NCBI GenBank assembly: GCA_905250115.1
Contig: CAJNOI010000044.1
Span: forward strand, 414,745-478,744
Source of the DNA: Adineta steineri
Taxonomy: Eukaryota > Rotifera > Eurotatoria > Adinetida > Adinetidae
Reading direction: 5' to 3'
DNA: 64,000 bases
Position numbers and translations under genes: made by a program. Positions 37,154-49,473 of this stretch are shown here, in pieces (position 1 is the first letter of the stretch; each line of letters starts with the position of its first letter). The notes beneath the pieces are model-generated. The model was not told where the DNA came from and searched no databases. It worked only from the letters and a program-made list of their open reading frames with translations.

Positions 37154-37951
37154 TTAATTGAATATATTTATTAGTGATAAATGACATTTAATGAAAAGNN
37201 NNNNNNNNNNNNNNNNNNNNNNNNNNNNNNNNNNNNNNNNNNNNNNNNNNNNNNNNNNNNNNNNNNNNNNNNNNNNNNNNNNNNNNNNNNNNNNNNNNGA
37301 AAAGTGTGCACCTGCCAAATTTGCACCATTGAAACTAACACAAACTAAAGATGAGCCATTAAATTTCACTTTGTCTAACCGTGCTCCATCAAATGATGCA
37401 CCATTTAAATTAACAGATGAAAACTCCCCATTTGACATTGATAGCTGATCAAAAGAAATGCATTGTAAATTTAACTTATTTAATAGACCAGTGTCACTTG
37501 TCAGACGTATATTATCAAAACTTAATTCATTCAAACGAATTATATCATCTAAATTCGTTGTTCTACATCCACCACTACAATTATTTCTACCAATTAATTG
37601 CTTTTCTTTAAGGAATTGTATAACGTCTGCCTTACGTATTGTATCCCATTGACGATGAGCAGCACGATAATATGCATTTGCAAATGCCCATGGATTTTTT
37701 GTATCGTTGAGATAACCATCTTTATCTAATTTATAAATATTATTTAAAAATTCATCATAAAGTGTTTGTTGTCTTAATTGTGTTAATTGTTCAAAATCGA
37801 ATTTTTGTTTTTTCTCTGCTTGTGCTTTTTGTTGTTGAGACCCAATTGCAGTATAAATAGCAAGAGCTATGGGTATAGCAACCGAAGATATAATAGTTAA
37901 TATATCTTTTAATGTAAAATTGAAAAACGATCGTTTGTTAAGATCTACCAT
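37154..37951 (-). CDS. Membrane-anchored pentapeptide-repeat protein, cut by assembly gap
   Basis: The reading frame starts MVDLNKRSFFNF and is readable for about 217 residues before the run of N. Residues about 13-40 form one hydrophobic segment (DILTIISSVAIPIALAIYTA), followed by a Gln/Lys-rich helix (QQQKAQAEKKQKFDFEQL). A conserved-looking helical region follows: TLYDEFLNNIYKLDKDGYL, NPWAFANAYYRAAHRQWD and VIQFLKEKQLIGR. From about residue 145 come pentapeptide repeats of the A/C-[DNS]-[LF]-x-x kind (FDQLSMSNGEFSSVNLNGAS, FDGARLDKVKFNGSSL, FNGANLAGAHF), which fold as a right-handed quadrilateral helix. The true C-terminus is unknown; the few residues after the gap are not trustworthy. Similar proteins are, from memory, numerous in bdelloids. 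Function unknown. Confidence 0.8.
   Translation of the reverse strand: MVDLNKRSFFNFTLKDILTIISSVAIPIALAIYTAIGSQQQKAQAEKKQKFDFEQLTQLRQQTLYDEFLNNIYKLDKDGYLNDTKNPWAFANAYYRAAHRQWDTIRKADVIQFLKEKQLIGRNNCSGGCRTTNLDDIIRLNELSFDNIRLTSDTGLLNKLNLQCISFDQLSMSNGEFSSVNLNGASFDGARLDKVKFNGSSLVCVSFNGANLAGAHFXXXXXXXXXXXXXXXXXXXXXXXXXXXXXXXXXXLFIKCHLSLINIFN
37199..37298. other. Assembly gap (100 N)
   Basis: Exactly 100 N, the usual placeholder for a gap of unknown size. It falls inside the pentapeptide-repeat array, fitting an assembly break at a repetitive coding region. Confidence 0.99.
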
Positions 37952-39108
37952 TGTCTCAATTTGATTTAAGAATGAACAGTAAAGTATTGTGATGTGTTCG
38001 AATATAAAGAAAATACAATTGCTGCTCTTAACTAATTTTTCTCTCCTTTTTCCATTTCTCTGTTATTTAACAACATATTGAGTAACAGTTTAATTATATA
38101 TCATGCATCAGTGTTCTGATTTTTACAGTGGGAGATATCCTATCTAAATAATTTCGCTGAAGTCATGACAAGCGCTTCAATGTATGATAATTTTAAAATC
38201 ATAGGTTACTAAAAAAATAAAAGAAATTAACAAGTATTCATTACAAACACAACAATAATTAGAAAAATAGTTTCTTGTTACTTTCAGTATATTGAACATT
38301 GAATTTGATCTACAATAACAAGAGTATATAAATACTGATAAATGAAGATCGATGGGAGACGAAGAAAGAAGAAAACTTATACTGTTGATTTAAATATCGG
38401 AGATTTTTTTGTTTGTCTAAATACGACACAAAATCATAGAACTAAATTAATTCTCCGAAATAACGAAAAATATATTTTGACAGTAAACTGTGATATGATC
38501 TGGGCATATACATTACAAAGTTCGACAAAAAAAAGAAAATGAATACTCTAGACTTGATGAACTGTTACTTTAGTCAAATGATATCTTTCATATGAACAGT
38601 TCTAAATAAGTTTTTTTCTTCTCGACTTTTTTTAATGAAACGGATAAAATAGATATGTGACTATTCGGCAAGTTTGATATACATCTCTAAGAAAGAGCAT
38701 CAGTGATGGCAAGGATCTGACATTCAGTCAGGAGAAGATCTATATAGAAGAAGACAAAAGTAAATGGTTGAGTAGTTAAATTCAAGTTTCAGGTTAGACA
38801 CTATTGTATATTATTACCAGAAAATACCTAACATATTTATTAGCATAAATATTGACACATTATCGCCATATTAAAATGATCAAATACTTGTAAAATTGTC
38901 TGTTATTTTTTGATAGTTACAATGTGAAAATATCGATGCGATTCGATAATAAATTAGCTACTTATACGATACTATTCGTTTACTTACATAAAGCTACATA
39001 ACAATATATTTTTTGACCATTTGTCATCATCTTTCTCGTATACTTAAGTAGTTTTATTTATTGTTTATATTTACAAAAATATTAAGTGGTGTATCACAGA
39101 TATTCAAT
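37952..39108. other. Intergenic region
   Basis: About 1.15 kb of AT-rich sequence. A 66-residue plus frame at 38342 begins 15 nt after a TATATAAA and is Lys-rich; I do not count it as a gene. Confidence 0.45.
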
Positions 39109-39522
39109 TTAACAATATGAATTACGATGTTTTACTTTTCTTGTTACATTAGATACTATTCGTTTTTCATTTGTTAATGAAATGTTATGTTCAGGTGTTG
39201 CAGAAGTATTCCTTGTCCCAGTACGACGGTATCTTATAGTTATAACTGTAACAACAATGATTATCATAATTCCAATTGAAATACTAATTATAATAATAAC
39301 TATAATTAAACGTTCATTAAATAATTGTCGATGAGATTTTTCTGATGGAGGATAATTCTTATTTGTATGATTGTTTTTATATAATCGATTTATTTCTTTA
39401 TTTAAAATAATTGATCGTTGATTTAATTTGGCAATTAATTTTGATGAAGATTTATTTGTATCGATTGAATTTGTAAATGTACAGTATAAAATAAAAAGAA
39501 CTATAGTACAAAATGCATGCAT
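39109..39522 (-). CDS. Small type I single-pass membrane protein
   Basis: The coding part is one exon of 137 residues. Residues 1-19 form a signal peptide (MHAFCTIVLFILYCTFTNS). A short polar outer part (20-71) has a Lys/Asn-rich stretch with NHT as a possible glycosylation site. One very hydrophobic helix follows (about 72-95, rich in Ile/Val), then a basic cytosolic tail with RYRRTG and Ser/Thr sites. A splice acceptor TATAG lies five bases before the ATG and a GTAAGT donor near 39587, pointing to a non-coding first exon and supporting a real transcript. I recognise no family; small receptors or adaptors of this build are common orphans. Confidence 0.6.
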   Translation of the reverse strand: MHAFCTIVLFILYCTFTNSIDTNKSSSKLIAKLNQRSIILNKEINRLYKNNHTNKNYPPSEKSHRQLFNERLIIVIIIISISIGIMIIIVVTVITIRYRRTGTRNTSATPEHNISLTNEKRIVSNVTRKVKHRNSYC

Positions 39523-39587
39523 ATTGCCTATAATAAAATCATCAGACTTTCATTTATATTTATGTCAAACAGTGTAATACAACTTAC

Positions 39588-40142
39588 AATTACAAAAAAG
39601 AAATCGATGGAGAGAATAGAAAATGTCTTCGTTTGTGTGTTGTTGTGTCTGTGTGTAAAAGAGCTCTCGAAATACAATCGATGAGTGAGAAGAAGAAAAA
39701 GAAACAAATACAATCCTTGTTGGAAAGTAAATACACCATTGAATAGACAAGTACTATTAAGTATAAATTTTGTTCTATTCTATTCATTTTATTGCATAAT
39801 CTCATATTTTATATTAAATAGGCATAAATAGAACACATTACTAATTCTTCTTGTTGCTTGTTCTTTTTAATGATGTTTCAAATTATTGTATTTTGTGGAA
39901 AACAAAAACAGAAAAAAAAGGAACAAATAGTTAACAAAAAAGAACAAAAATGTGAGTGTATTTGAAGGTAGATATTGGAAGGTGGATAACATTTGTTAGT
40001 CTTCTTATATGTTTTTTAGTAAAGAAATGATTCCATTCAATAAATTTTTTTTTCTTTTTCTTGTTTTGTGTAGCAAAAAAAAACAAAAAATGGTAGAAAA
40101 CAACTGTTAAAGATTTGAAAAATGATGTTTGTTAATGAATAA
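39588..40142. other. Intergenic region with a likely 5' untranslated exon
   Basis: The first part probably is the untranslated first exon of the small membrane protein gene; several overlapping minus frames here have no coding character. The rest contains the BTF3 3' untranslated region. Confidence 0.4.
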
Positions 40143-40920
40143 TCACTTTGCATTTGATACATCATCAAAATTTTCAACAAGATCTTTATAAAGACAAAAA
40201 AAATATATATGTATAAATTCGATCAAACTTATATTCTATCACATACCGGGTACGTCATCATCACCTTCAGCACCTGTTTGTTCATTTGTTGTTCCATCTC
40301 CTGTTTGTTGTTCACCATGTGAACCACCTCTACGTCGGCCAAGTTCACTTGCTAGAACACTATCAGTGGACATACCCATTTGTGACATGATTGTTGGTAA
40401 CATATCTTGTAGAGCTAAAACACAAAGAAAAATAAATTGATAAAAGAAAATATGAATAAATATTCTTACATTTTGTGTCCGAAGGGCCACTAATAGCAAA
40501 TGTATTTGAACCGAGTGATGCTTGCACTTTAGGATTGGCAAAATGAATAACTTCACCATTGTCTTTAAACATGTTGACCTATGAAAAAATTAAAGGAAGA
40601 TAAAGATCATTAGTCAATGAATTTACAAAACAAACCTCTTCAATGCCTTGAATATTATTGGTTGTAAGTTTTTTCAATGAACTTTGAAGTTTTTTATCAT
40701 CTGCATTTGCGGGTCGATGAATAATTTTCTTCTTTCGGCGAGCTGTGCCCTAATATTTACATATAAAATATTCTTTCGAATTGGGAAATCAAACTAAACT
40801 AACCTTGCCACCGATTTTGATAGCATTAGCACTTTCGGCAAGTTCTTTTAATTTCTTTTGATTAACTTGAAATACTGGGGCTGCATCTGTTGTTGATGTT
40901 GTCGTCTGTGCAGAGGACAT
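40143..40920 (-). CDS. BTF3: Nascent polypeptide-associated complex beta subunit (BTF3)
   Basis: About five exons encode near 170 residues. Beta-NAC pairs with alpha-NAC on the ribosome exit and shields new chains. The start [15 protein letters not shown] precedes the [20 protein letters not shown] helix and [11 protein letters not shown], the ribosome-binding motif (human [14 protein letters not shown]). The NAC domain follows: [53 protein letters not shown]. The short last exon (from about 40183 down) supplies [13 protein letters not shown], matching the DLVENFDE end of the animal family. Each join keeps frame and family sequence. The acidic, Gly/Gln-rich segment before the end is of ordinary length. 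Confidence 0.95.
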
Positions 40921-41208
40921 GAATAATATTTTGATCTTTAGTCTGAAATAAATTTAGAATATTTTCCTATGATTATTAATAATATACAAAAAAAAGTATT
41001 AATAATAATAATAATAGTAATAGTAATAATACACAATTATATTGCATAGATAAGTCCGATAGACAAAAACACTGTTGATGAACAAAGTAAATTAATATAG
41101 TAATAATAAAGTCAAATAGAAATAACGTACGCAAATATTCTGAAAGCGCAGGGCAAGAATGAATTAATTAACAAATTTAAAACACGAAACAAAACTATCT
41201 GACATTTG
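40921..41208. other. Short intergenic region with AAT/ATT repeats
   Basis: Contains a run of AAT-type triplets near 41000-41030 and the BTF3 promoter side. No gene seen. Confidence 0.5.
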
Positions 41209-42910
41209 CTAAGTTTTTGATGATGTGATTTGTAAAGCTCGTTTAGCTTTACGTTTAAAAAAACAACAGGTTGCTGCAGATGATTGTTCAAAATCTTTAC
41301 TAGAATTATTTAGATTTAATATATGATTAGACGAATAATTAGATGTTGTTGGTGGTGCTGCTGCTAGTGGAGATGCAACTACACTTAGTCGTTTAGCTGG
41401 TATTGGTCGATGTTTTTCAACTGTTGAACGTGTTGTTGGTAGATTAACTGGAAGTTTTGTTGTACTTGCCATTGAAAGTGTTGTTTTTGAGCCGCCATTT
41501 AATGTAAGAGTCGTGGCATTTGTTGAACTTAAGGGTAATTGATTATGAGGATATATACTACGTGATATGATTGTACGATTACGAGATTCATTGTTGTTGT
41601 TATTATTAATACATGTTGTTGATGATGATGTACAATTTATAGTATTATTTATTTTCTTTGTAGGAAGATTTGTTGTTATGGTATCAGTACCAGTTGCATT
41701 TGTTGTTTTAGTACGTTTTGAACGATGTTCTTGTAAAGGTTTAATCCAATCAAAATCATCATCATTGACAAGATTATTTTCATTGAGAGCAATACGAAAT
41801 AATTGACGTAATCCATCATACTAAAATAAATTAGTTAGAATAGATTTTTTCGAAAAAAAAATAATAACACATACATCAGGATTTTGAGAAAACTCCATTT
41901 GACGTACAGTTCGCAAGTAAAGGAGAAATTGACGTGGATAACTATCACACAGAACATCATGTGTTGTAAAACGTTTCGTATCACCTATTTTTTGATAACG
42001 TTCTTTTAATGTATCAGCTTTTAAACCTTGCCACTAGAATAAATACAAAATACTTCAGTTTTTTTTCTCATTCAACTACTTATAAAAATAAAGTGATAAA
42101 TAGAATCAACATACCGGTAGACTACCTCGTAGGAAATACATAAGCATATAACCTAAAGCTTCCAAATCATCTCGACGACTTTGTTCTCGACCTAGAAAAT
42201 TTCAATAGTATTCTTTTTTTCAACTAATAAACATACCGAGATGAGTATTAATAGACATATATCTAGCAGTTCCTAGAGAAAAAAATTGAAATTATTGTAT
42301 AAATAAAAAAACGCTTCTTTATTTTTCTTTACCAGTTAAACTTTTATGTTCACGATATGGTATATGCATTCCATCTGTTGTTCGATATTCTTTTGCTAAT
42401 CCAAAATCTACAATATGTATAATATGTTGACGATTTGTACTTCCACGTCCAATTAAAAAATTCTCTGGTTTAATACTATAAAAGAAATATTTTTATTTGA
42501 AAAACTATGAAATATTCTTACTCTCGATAAATAAGATTTTTCGAATGAACATATTCCATTCTATCTAATAATTGTAATCCAATCATTAGAACAGATTTTA
42601 ATGAAAAACGTCTTGAACATAAATCAAATAAATCTTCTAATGATGGACCTAATAATTCCATAACAAGTGCATTATATGAACCGGTTTGGCCATAAAAGTA
42701 TACATTTGGTACTCCATGAAATTTTCCTAAGAGTTTATAAAATCGATATTCATATGCTAATTGTGGTGTACGAGTTAAAATTTGTTCTAATTTAATTGCA
42801 ACATATTCATGTGTTTCATTATTTCGACCTAAATGTATTTCACCAAAATTTCCTGAACCTAATAGACGACCAATTTGATAATGTGAATTTAATGAACGAT
42901 TTGTAGTCAT
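41209..42910 (-). CDS. CSNK1G: Casein kinase 1 gamma
   Basis: About six exons encode near 470 residues. The kinase domain starts [20 protein letters not shown] (Gly loop), has AIKLE (Lys) and [15 protein letters not shown]. It carries [12 protein letters not shown], with Tyr in place of the usual His, typical of the gamma type, then VDFGLAKEY and [20 protein letters not shown], and the kinesin-homology block [20 protein letters not shown]. The tail is Asn/Ser/Thr-rich and ends [14 protein letters not shown], matching the palmitoylated CCFFKRK end that anchors CK1 gamma to the plasma membrane, where it phosphorylates LRP6 in Wnt signalling. The YRD is built across a splice (exon 1 ends at 42522). 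All catalytic residues are present, so it should be active. Confidence 0.94.
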
Positions 42911-43762
42911 TCGAATAATACCATATAGACGAAATGTTCTTTTTCAAATTGTATATGTATTAATATGTATTTTGATAGTGATAATTGATTAATAGTAGAA
43001 GAAAATAATTGCTATCTGACATAATAATTAGAATAAAACAAAGCTTGCAATGATGAATAGACTCTACAAACAAAGTAAATGAATATTTATTTTTGTTTTC
43101 TTTTTTTTTCCTCCCAGAATTAAAACAAAAAAAATAAATGGCCGATAGAAGAAACAGAAAATGAATCTCCAAGAACATTTTTAATGTCAATGGTAAACAT
43201 TGGATGGATACATGGTTTTATTTCATGTATTTTTTTCATAAGAATTAATGAAGAAATTTATTAATTAAATTTCATTTTAATAGTTTTTTATGTTTTAATT
43301 TGTATAAAATATCTTGAAAAAAAAAAGATTTATTTTTTATATATAGTCGAAAGAGGTCGCCACTTACTTATGCTTTATTACAAATTTTGATGATTTACCA
43401 GATCGGGTACTTAAAGTTAATCAGAAAACTTGAAAAACGCATTGTTACCTTTCTTTATGTCATACAAAATAAGAATAGAAATACATTACATAAAGCTTCT
43501 TTTTTACGTATATTGCAAACTATGATAACGTTAGATAAAGGAACAAAAGACATATTTTTATACTGCAGGAGCCTTTTATCTTTTCTCTTTGTTTCAAATG
43601 AATTCTCTCTGTTATTACTAAGATTTTGTTTGATCATTTTTTATTCAGAACTCATGAATATTATTGATAAATAGTTCAGGTTATCGGAACAATATGTTTT
43701 TTACTTGAATAAGATGAATTAATGTTAGCATATACAAATTTCGTGAAAACAAAAAAGAAAAA
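42911..43762. other. Intergenic region
   Basis: About 850 bases between the CK1 gamma start and the IFT46 stop, both minus. Overlapping frames on both strands near 43387-43674 are hydrophobic and low in coding character. No supported feature. Confidence 0.45.
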
Positions 43763-45595
43763 TTAATCAATAATCATATGATCAGCTTCAGTATTATTTC
43801 CGCCACGACGAAAAGATGGTGCTGAGACATCCATCATTGCTTTGAAATGCTAAATATATTTAATAAAGAAAATTTGAAATGAAATCAATTGAATTATTTT
43901 TTACTTCGGAGTTTTTAAATCCAAGATAAAGTGAGAATAGAGCATGTAATGATTGAATACGAGATTCATATACTGGAATATCAAGAAGTGCTATAAAACA
44001 AAGAAAATAATGAAACAACTTATAAAATACTTTTTTTTACATACCACATGCAATATCTGTATATGTTGTTAAATCTGTATCAATATCAGCAGATGGTACA
44101 GACGTCTAGAAAAAAAACTAATATAACCAAGGAAAAAAAAGATTTTTTTAATTATTAGACCTCTTTAAGAAGATCTTCAAATTGCGTTGGCCATTCTTGC
44201 ATTAAATCATCAATATTTGGCATAGGTCTAAAGAAAAGCGTCGAATAGTTTCATATATAAATCATATTTAAATTACTTTCGATATTGAACAGTATCGGTG
44301 GTTTTAGCTTTTTGTAATTTACTTATATTAGTAATCCATTCGTCGATAGCTTTAGGATTTTTATCGGCATTTGCTACAGTTCTTATATTCTAGGGAAAAA
44401 AAATGTAAAACAAGAATAGATTTTAATTAATAACAAATGTTTTATAATATTACAGTTGGTAAAGTAGATGAAATAGATTGTTTTGATGTATATCTCATTT
44501 TAAGACTAAGTACATGTGGATCACTTTGTTTTGATGATGGTTCATCAAGAACAATAAGACCAAGATTATCTACTTTACCATCAGGTCTCGGTACCTTTAA
44601 AAAAATGCAAATCTTTGTTTTAAAAAAATTTTAATTTCTTTATCAAATACGAACTTTAAGAAAAGCATCAATATCACCAATAGCTGGTACATATTCAGGA
44701 ATAAATGGTTTTAATTTTGTTTCAAGTACAATATCTCGTGGTTGATATCTTTAAATAATTAATTTTTGTTTTTAATAACAAAAACAAAAGTATTCGGAAG
44801 AAAAATTTACTTATCAATATATTTAAATAAATCTTTCACTTCTAATGGTACAGGTAAATCTTGATACATTTTAGGATCGTAAGCATCCGTATCTGGTTGT
44901 TTATATTCTCGTTGTCTAGTTGCACCATTTGACATTTGTGATGATGCACCATCGGACTCAGATTCTTCTTGTGTTTCATCATTATCATTATCATCATCAT
45001 CGTGATGATCACCCTACAATTTAAATATGAACAAAAGGAAAGACAAGTTCTTAAATAAATGAATAATAAAAACATACTGTAGGACTAACAGGTGATCGTT
45101 GCGGGATAGGTATAGGTCGTTCTCGAAAAATTTGTCCCATGCCTGCATTCATATTGGAATCTGGTGCTAAAAAACATCAGCAAAAATGAATATATTTTGA
45201 TAATAAATTAATAATTAAAACAAGACAATAGCAAGAAATAACAATATTTAATTTTAAAAACCTGTAAAATTTAAATGATTTCCACGGTGTACAGTTGCAA
45301 TATTAATAACTTTAATTTATATGAGTGTTATTAATGATTTAAATTATTAATTCAAACAAACCTGGAGGCTTTTTAGTAGATGGTACGGGTGTATATATAC
45401 TAGCTACATCTTCATCATCCACAACCTTTTAAAGAAAAAGAAAATCGTGTAATTAAAAACAGTTAAGAGACTTCTTACATCCAAGGATTCATCATAAGGT
45501 CGATCTTGTACGACACAAAACTAAAGAATATATAAAATTGAATTCTTTTTTTTTCTATTTTCTTTTGTCTTACTCCATCTTCTTCGTCGCTCATT
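43763..45595 (-). CDS. IFT46: Intraflagellar transport protein 46
   Basis: About eleven short exons encode near 390 residues. IFT46 is a core IFT-B subunit carrying outer dynein arm cargo into cilia. The start MSDEEDG opens an acidic disordered N-terminus (with an Asp run coded by a GAT repeat near 44985-45003). The conserved core follows in order: YDPKMYQDLPVPLEVKDLF, LKPFIPEYIPAIGDIDAFL, KVPRPDGKVDNLGLIVLDEP, SSKQSDPHVLSL, ADKNPKAIDEWITNISKL, the block RKPMPNIDDLMQEWPTQFE, ACALLDIPVYESRIQSLHAL and FKNSEHFKAM. These match human IFT46 nearly residue by residue. Stop at 43763. Confidence 0.94.
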
Positions 45596-47606
45596 TTTTT
45601 ATAATCGTCGATTGATTGACTGATTGATTGATTATTGATTATTGAACAACAATTTATGGCTTTGACATATGTCTCGCTTCTATGCCTGGTGATACCTCTG
45701 TTTAACAACGAAAAGAGAGGTCACTACTAGAAAAAAGATCAATAATTGTTTTTTTAACGCGCTTGAAAAATTTTATGTTAATTAGTGAACTATTTTATTT
45801 AGCTTCTTTCATTAGAATGTTGGAAACCTTATTATATTAATCAGCTGCACTCTTAGAGATTTTTTTCTTTTAATTAATTCACTTGAAAGAAATTTGTTTT
45901 AAAAAATGTACAAGAGCAATGCTATAATATAACAGACTATGAAACAGTCTTCATAAAAATCTCAAGTCTTGAATCTAGGAAAGAAGATAACACACAAAGT
46001 AAACATCACTGAAAATGCTCATATTTCTCAATAATTTTTAACGACATAGAGCATTCAAAATAGAATGCAGTCGGTTACATTTTGAATAGCTCAGACGCAA
46101 TACTAGTTAGCGAGATCGGGTTTTTACGGTTGATAAAAAAAATGTGAGAATATCCAGCTATGTAATAATCAACTAATTCTTCATGGTTTTATACATATTC
46201 CATTCAGGCGTTAACCTCAATTTACAATAATATGCTGAAAATATCCATACGCATTGGATTATTTCCTCGCGTATTCATTACATATATTATAGCCCATTTT
46301 CGACTGCACATTATTGTGAATAGAGATCCTCAGGAAATTGAGGTTAGCACTTGAATGGAACATATAGAAAACGATGAAGAATTAGCTGCTTGTTATATAC
46401 CTGGATAATTGCAAATTTTTAATTATCAACCGCGAAAACTCAATCACACTAGCTAGTATCGCTCCCGAGTTATTATTTCGAAATATATAAGTTTAATTTA
46501 AAAACCATGTGTAAATTTAACATGCCATATACCATTGAAAAGACCATACGTGATACTACAAGAATTATCGTTTCATATTTATTTTAATTTATTTCCCTTC
46601 TGATATGAAATGATCGTGCTCAATGATGATCAACCTACGCAAACGTTTTTAGAGGTGTTTGCTGTGACACAAAAATTATAGTTCAAACTTTCTTGCTTCA
46701 AACAACAAAAAAATTGATTAATTTAGAGGACAACATTATGGTCTAACACTCAACTGAATATTTGTCTGACGATATTAAACTTCGGACTTGGTTTTTTTTA
46801 TTCATTTATTAACATTCATCAAACACTTTTCAAATATTTACAATCTGATATAAATATATCTCCATCACGCGATCATAGCCATATCATAGCATATGACTTT
46901 CTCAAGTAGTCACATTCTTATTTATTTCTTTAAATTACCGTATGACGTCATTTACGATTGTTTTTCTCTTTTTTTCATCGCTCTAAACTTTATTTTATGA
47001 TTACGATGTTAATAAAAAAAGACATTCCTAATCTTTTTCGAATCATGCACATATTGAAATTGATTTAATGACACATAATAAGAATTTCACCATCAATAGA
47101 AAGTTATTAATTTCCGATAAATATTAATATGATCCATTTTCCTTTTCATAATAAATGATTTAGTGAATAAGGGTACATGACGCATAAAAATCGCAGGAAG
47201 AGAAAGTGTTGCTTGAGGATATGAAATAATTGCGAGCTTTATTAAAATTCAATTTTACCTTTATTAATTGATCTTTTTATTAATAGCAGAAATAATGATG
47301 AACAAAAACAAAAAAGTATGTCATGTGACGGAAAAAAAATAAGAGTATCATCAGATTTATAAAGAAAAAAAAAGAAGCAGTTAGATTTTAAAAGCAAGTT
47401 AGTAGATAAAAATAAACTCAGAATAAATGTTCTTAGAAGAAGAGGATTAAATTCAATCGATTCGACACTTTGTATTCAGTACAAACAATAGAGGAAGTAT
47501 AATTTTAAACAAATTATAAAGATTCGTTGATCATTGGCAGATATTAAAGAGCAGAAATAGTATATAGATGCACGAAAAAAAACAAATTTTTTTGTGTATA
47601 GATCTT
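45596..47606. other. Gene-poor region with a palindromic element
   Basis: About 2 kb between the IFT46 start and the ODC stop. It holds the large inverted repeat at about 46074-46489. Outside it the sequence is AT-rich with no coding frame. Confidence 0.5.
46074..46489. mobile_element. Palindromic element, probable old MITE
   Basis: Two arms of about 140-150 bases are inverted copies: left about 46074-46222, right about 46335-46489. Reading the left arm's complement against the right arm gives AAATTGAGGTTA, then TGAATGGAA, GATGAAGAATTAG, TTATCAACCG and CTAGTAT in the same order and spacing, at roughly 70-75% identity by eye. The 112-base centre is unpaired. No transposase frame is present. 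The build fits a non-autonomous, long-terminal-inverted-repeat DNA element (foldback or MITE) that has diverged with age. No clear target-site duplication was found. Confidence 0.6.
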
Positions 47607-49473
47607 TTATATTGTAACAACAGGTGTTTCTTCAATTGGATCTTCAAGTATCCATGGTAACATATCATCTTCAATTTCATTTGAACAATCAGTGGAATTA
47701 AGACGCATTAATTGTGCGTCATATTGAGATTTTCTTCTTGGTGGTTGATAAGCTTCTTTAATTGTATCCCTATTTAAAAAAAAAAGATATTTAAAATTTT
47801 AATTATTTCGAAAGATTATTTTTTACCAGAATTGTTTAGACATAAAATAAATTGGTTTACCATATGGTAATCCATTAAATTGAACGGCAGCTGAAATGGT
47901 ATATGCACCCATATTTTTCCATAAAATCCAATCTCCAATCACTAATTTAGGCATTTTAATTGATGTTTGAATGCAATCAAGACCATCACATGTTGGTCCC
48001 CAAATTGATGATGTAAATTTTTCATTGGATTCATTCTATAAGAAAAAAATGATATATTTATACTTGATTATTAATAATAAATGAAGTAAAACAAACTTTA
48101 GCAAGTAAACATGGTTCCGGAACATAATGATCATAGAGAACACAATTAAATGAACCATAAACACCATCATTGATGTAATACATATATTTCTCATCACCTG
48201 TTTCTATTTGAATAAATAAAGTTTAGTAATATTGTTTTTTAAGTAACAACTTACCATTATCGATCATATCTCTTGATGCAATAACATTTGTAGCTAATGA
48301 ATAAGCAGATGCAACATAATAACGACCTGGTTCAGCAATAATTCGAACACTACCATCATCAGGAAAATGATTATCAATTGCTTGATTAACAGCAGCAGCA
48401 ATTTCAGCAAAATAATCTTCTGTTCCTGTATTTCCTGGATAACCACCACCAATATCCAAAAGATTCATAGTAAAACCTAATTTATTTCCATAATTCATAA
48501 TTGTTCGAGCATTTTGAATAGCATCAACAAATGCTTTGCTAGTCATTTGACCACTGCCACAATGAAAACTAAATTAAATTTCAATATAAAATTATTTCTT
48601 TGTTTGTCTTTTTGTTTTTTTATTACCTAACGCCAACAATTTCCATATCAATATCTTTAGCCTTTTCAATTAAACGACATGCTGTTTTCATATCAGCACC
48701 AAATTTCATTGAAAAACGGCAAACAGCGTTTGAATCATCAGTAACAAGACGTAAGACAAGTCTACAATTAAAATACAATACGACAATCAACAAAATAATC
48801 AACTAATTTACTTTGCACTTGGATATATTTGTTTAATTTTTAATAATTCTTGCTCATTATCAAATGTCATAGTTTCAACACCACATTCTTCTGCGTAACG
48901 AATATATGATGATTGTTTACATGGATTAGCATAGATGATACGATCAGCTAAAAAGAAATAAAAATAGTAAGAGATAAATAGGTATGATTTAAAAACTAAC
49001 CAGATACACCTAAATCCATAACTTTTTTCATTTCACCCTATGAATCATCATGAATAATTAATAAAAACATAGAAAAAAAAGAATTTCGCAATTACTTTGC
49101 TTGCACAATCAAAACCAGCTCCAAGATAGGAAAGTAATTTGATAACGTTTACATCATCATTACATTTAACAGCTATAAAAAAGAAAAAATATCATTTCAA
49201 AAAAAAAGATTTTTAAGTGAACTAACCATAATGTGGTTTTACACGAGGCATTGAAGTAATCCATCGAATATGTTTATTGCATACATCTTCAAGATCAACA
49301 GCAAAAAATGGTTCTACTTCATCTTTCTAATAAGAAAAATATTCGATTGAATCAATTGCTTAAATAAAATTTTAATCGAAACTTACAAGTAATTCAATTT
49401 TCTTTTGAATGAATTCTTCAGCTGTATATTGACCTTGTGTAATAACCATTGGAATATCTTTAATTAAATGCAT
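47607..49473 (-). CDS. ODC1: Ornithine decarboxylase
   Basis: About eight exons encode near 440 residues. The enzyme turns ornithine into putrescine, the first step of polyamine synthesis, using PLP. Motifs in order: [32 protein letters not shown] with the PLP lysine in [71 protein letters not shown], and WGPTCDGLD with the catalytic Cys. Both Lys and Cys are kept, which argues for an active enzyme, not an antizyme inhibitor. The start chosen is the ATG at 49473 ([10 protein letters not shown]), whose next 40 residues align to the ODC N-terminus. The exon region upstream (to about 49677 and beyond) has no in-frame ATG and is taken as untranslated, interrupted by an intron. Confidence 0.94.

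Noticed and set aside
38342-38542. 66-residue Lys-rich plus frame just after a TATATAAA
   Set aside because: The TATA lies only about 15 nt before the ATG, composition is that of purine-rich DNA at both ends, and no family or splice support is seen.
43387-43674. 95-residue plus frame
   Set aside because: Hydrophobic, Ile/Leu/Phe-rich, overlapped by another frame on minus, with no start context or family pattern; likely chance in AT-rich DNA.
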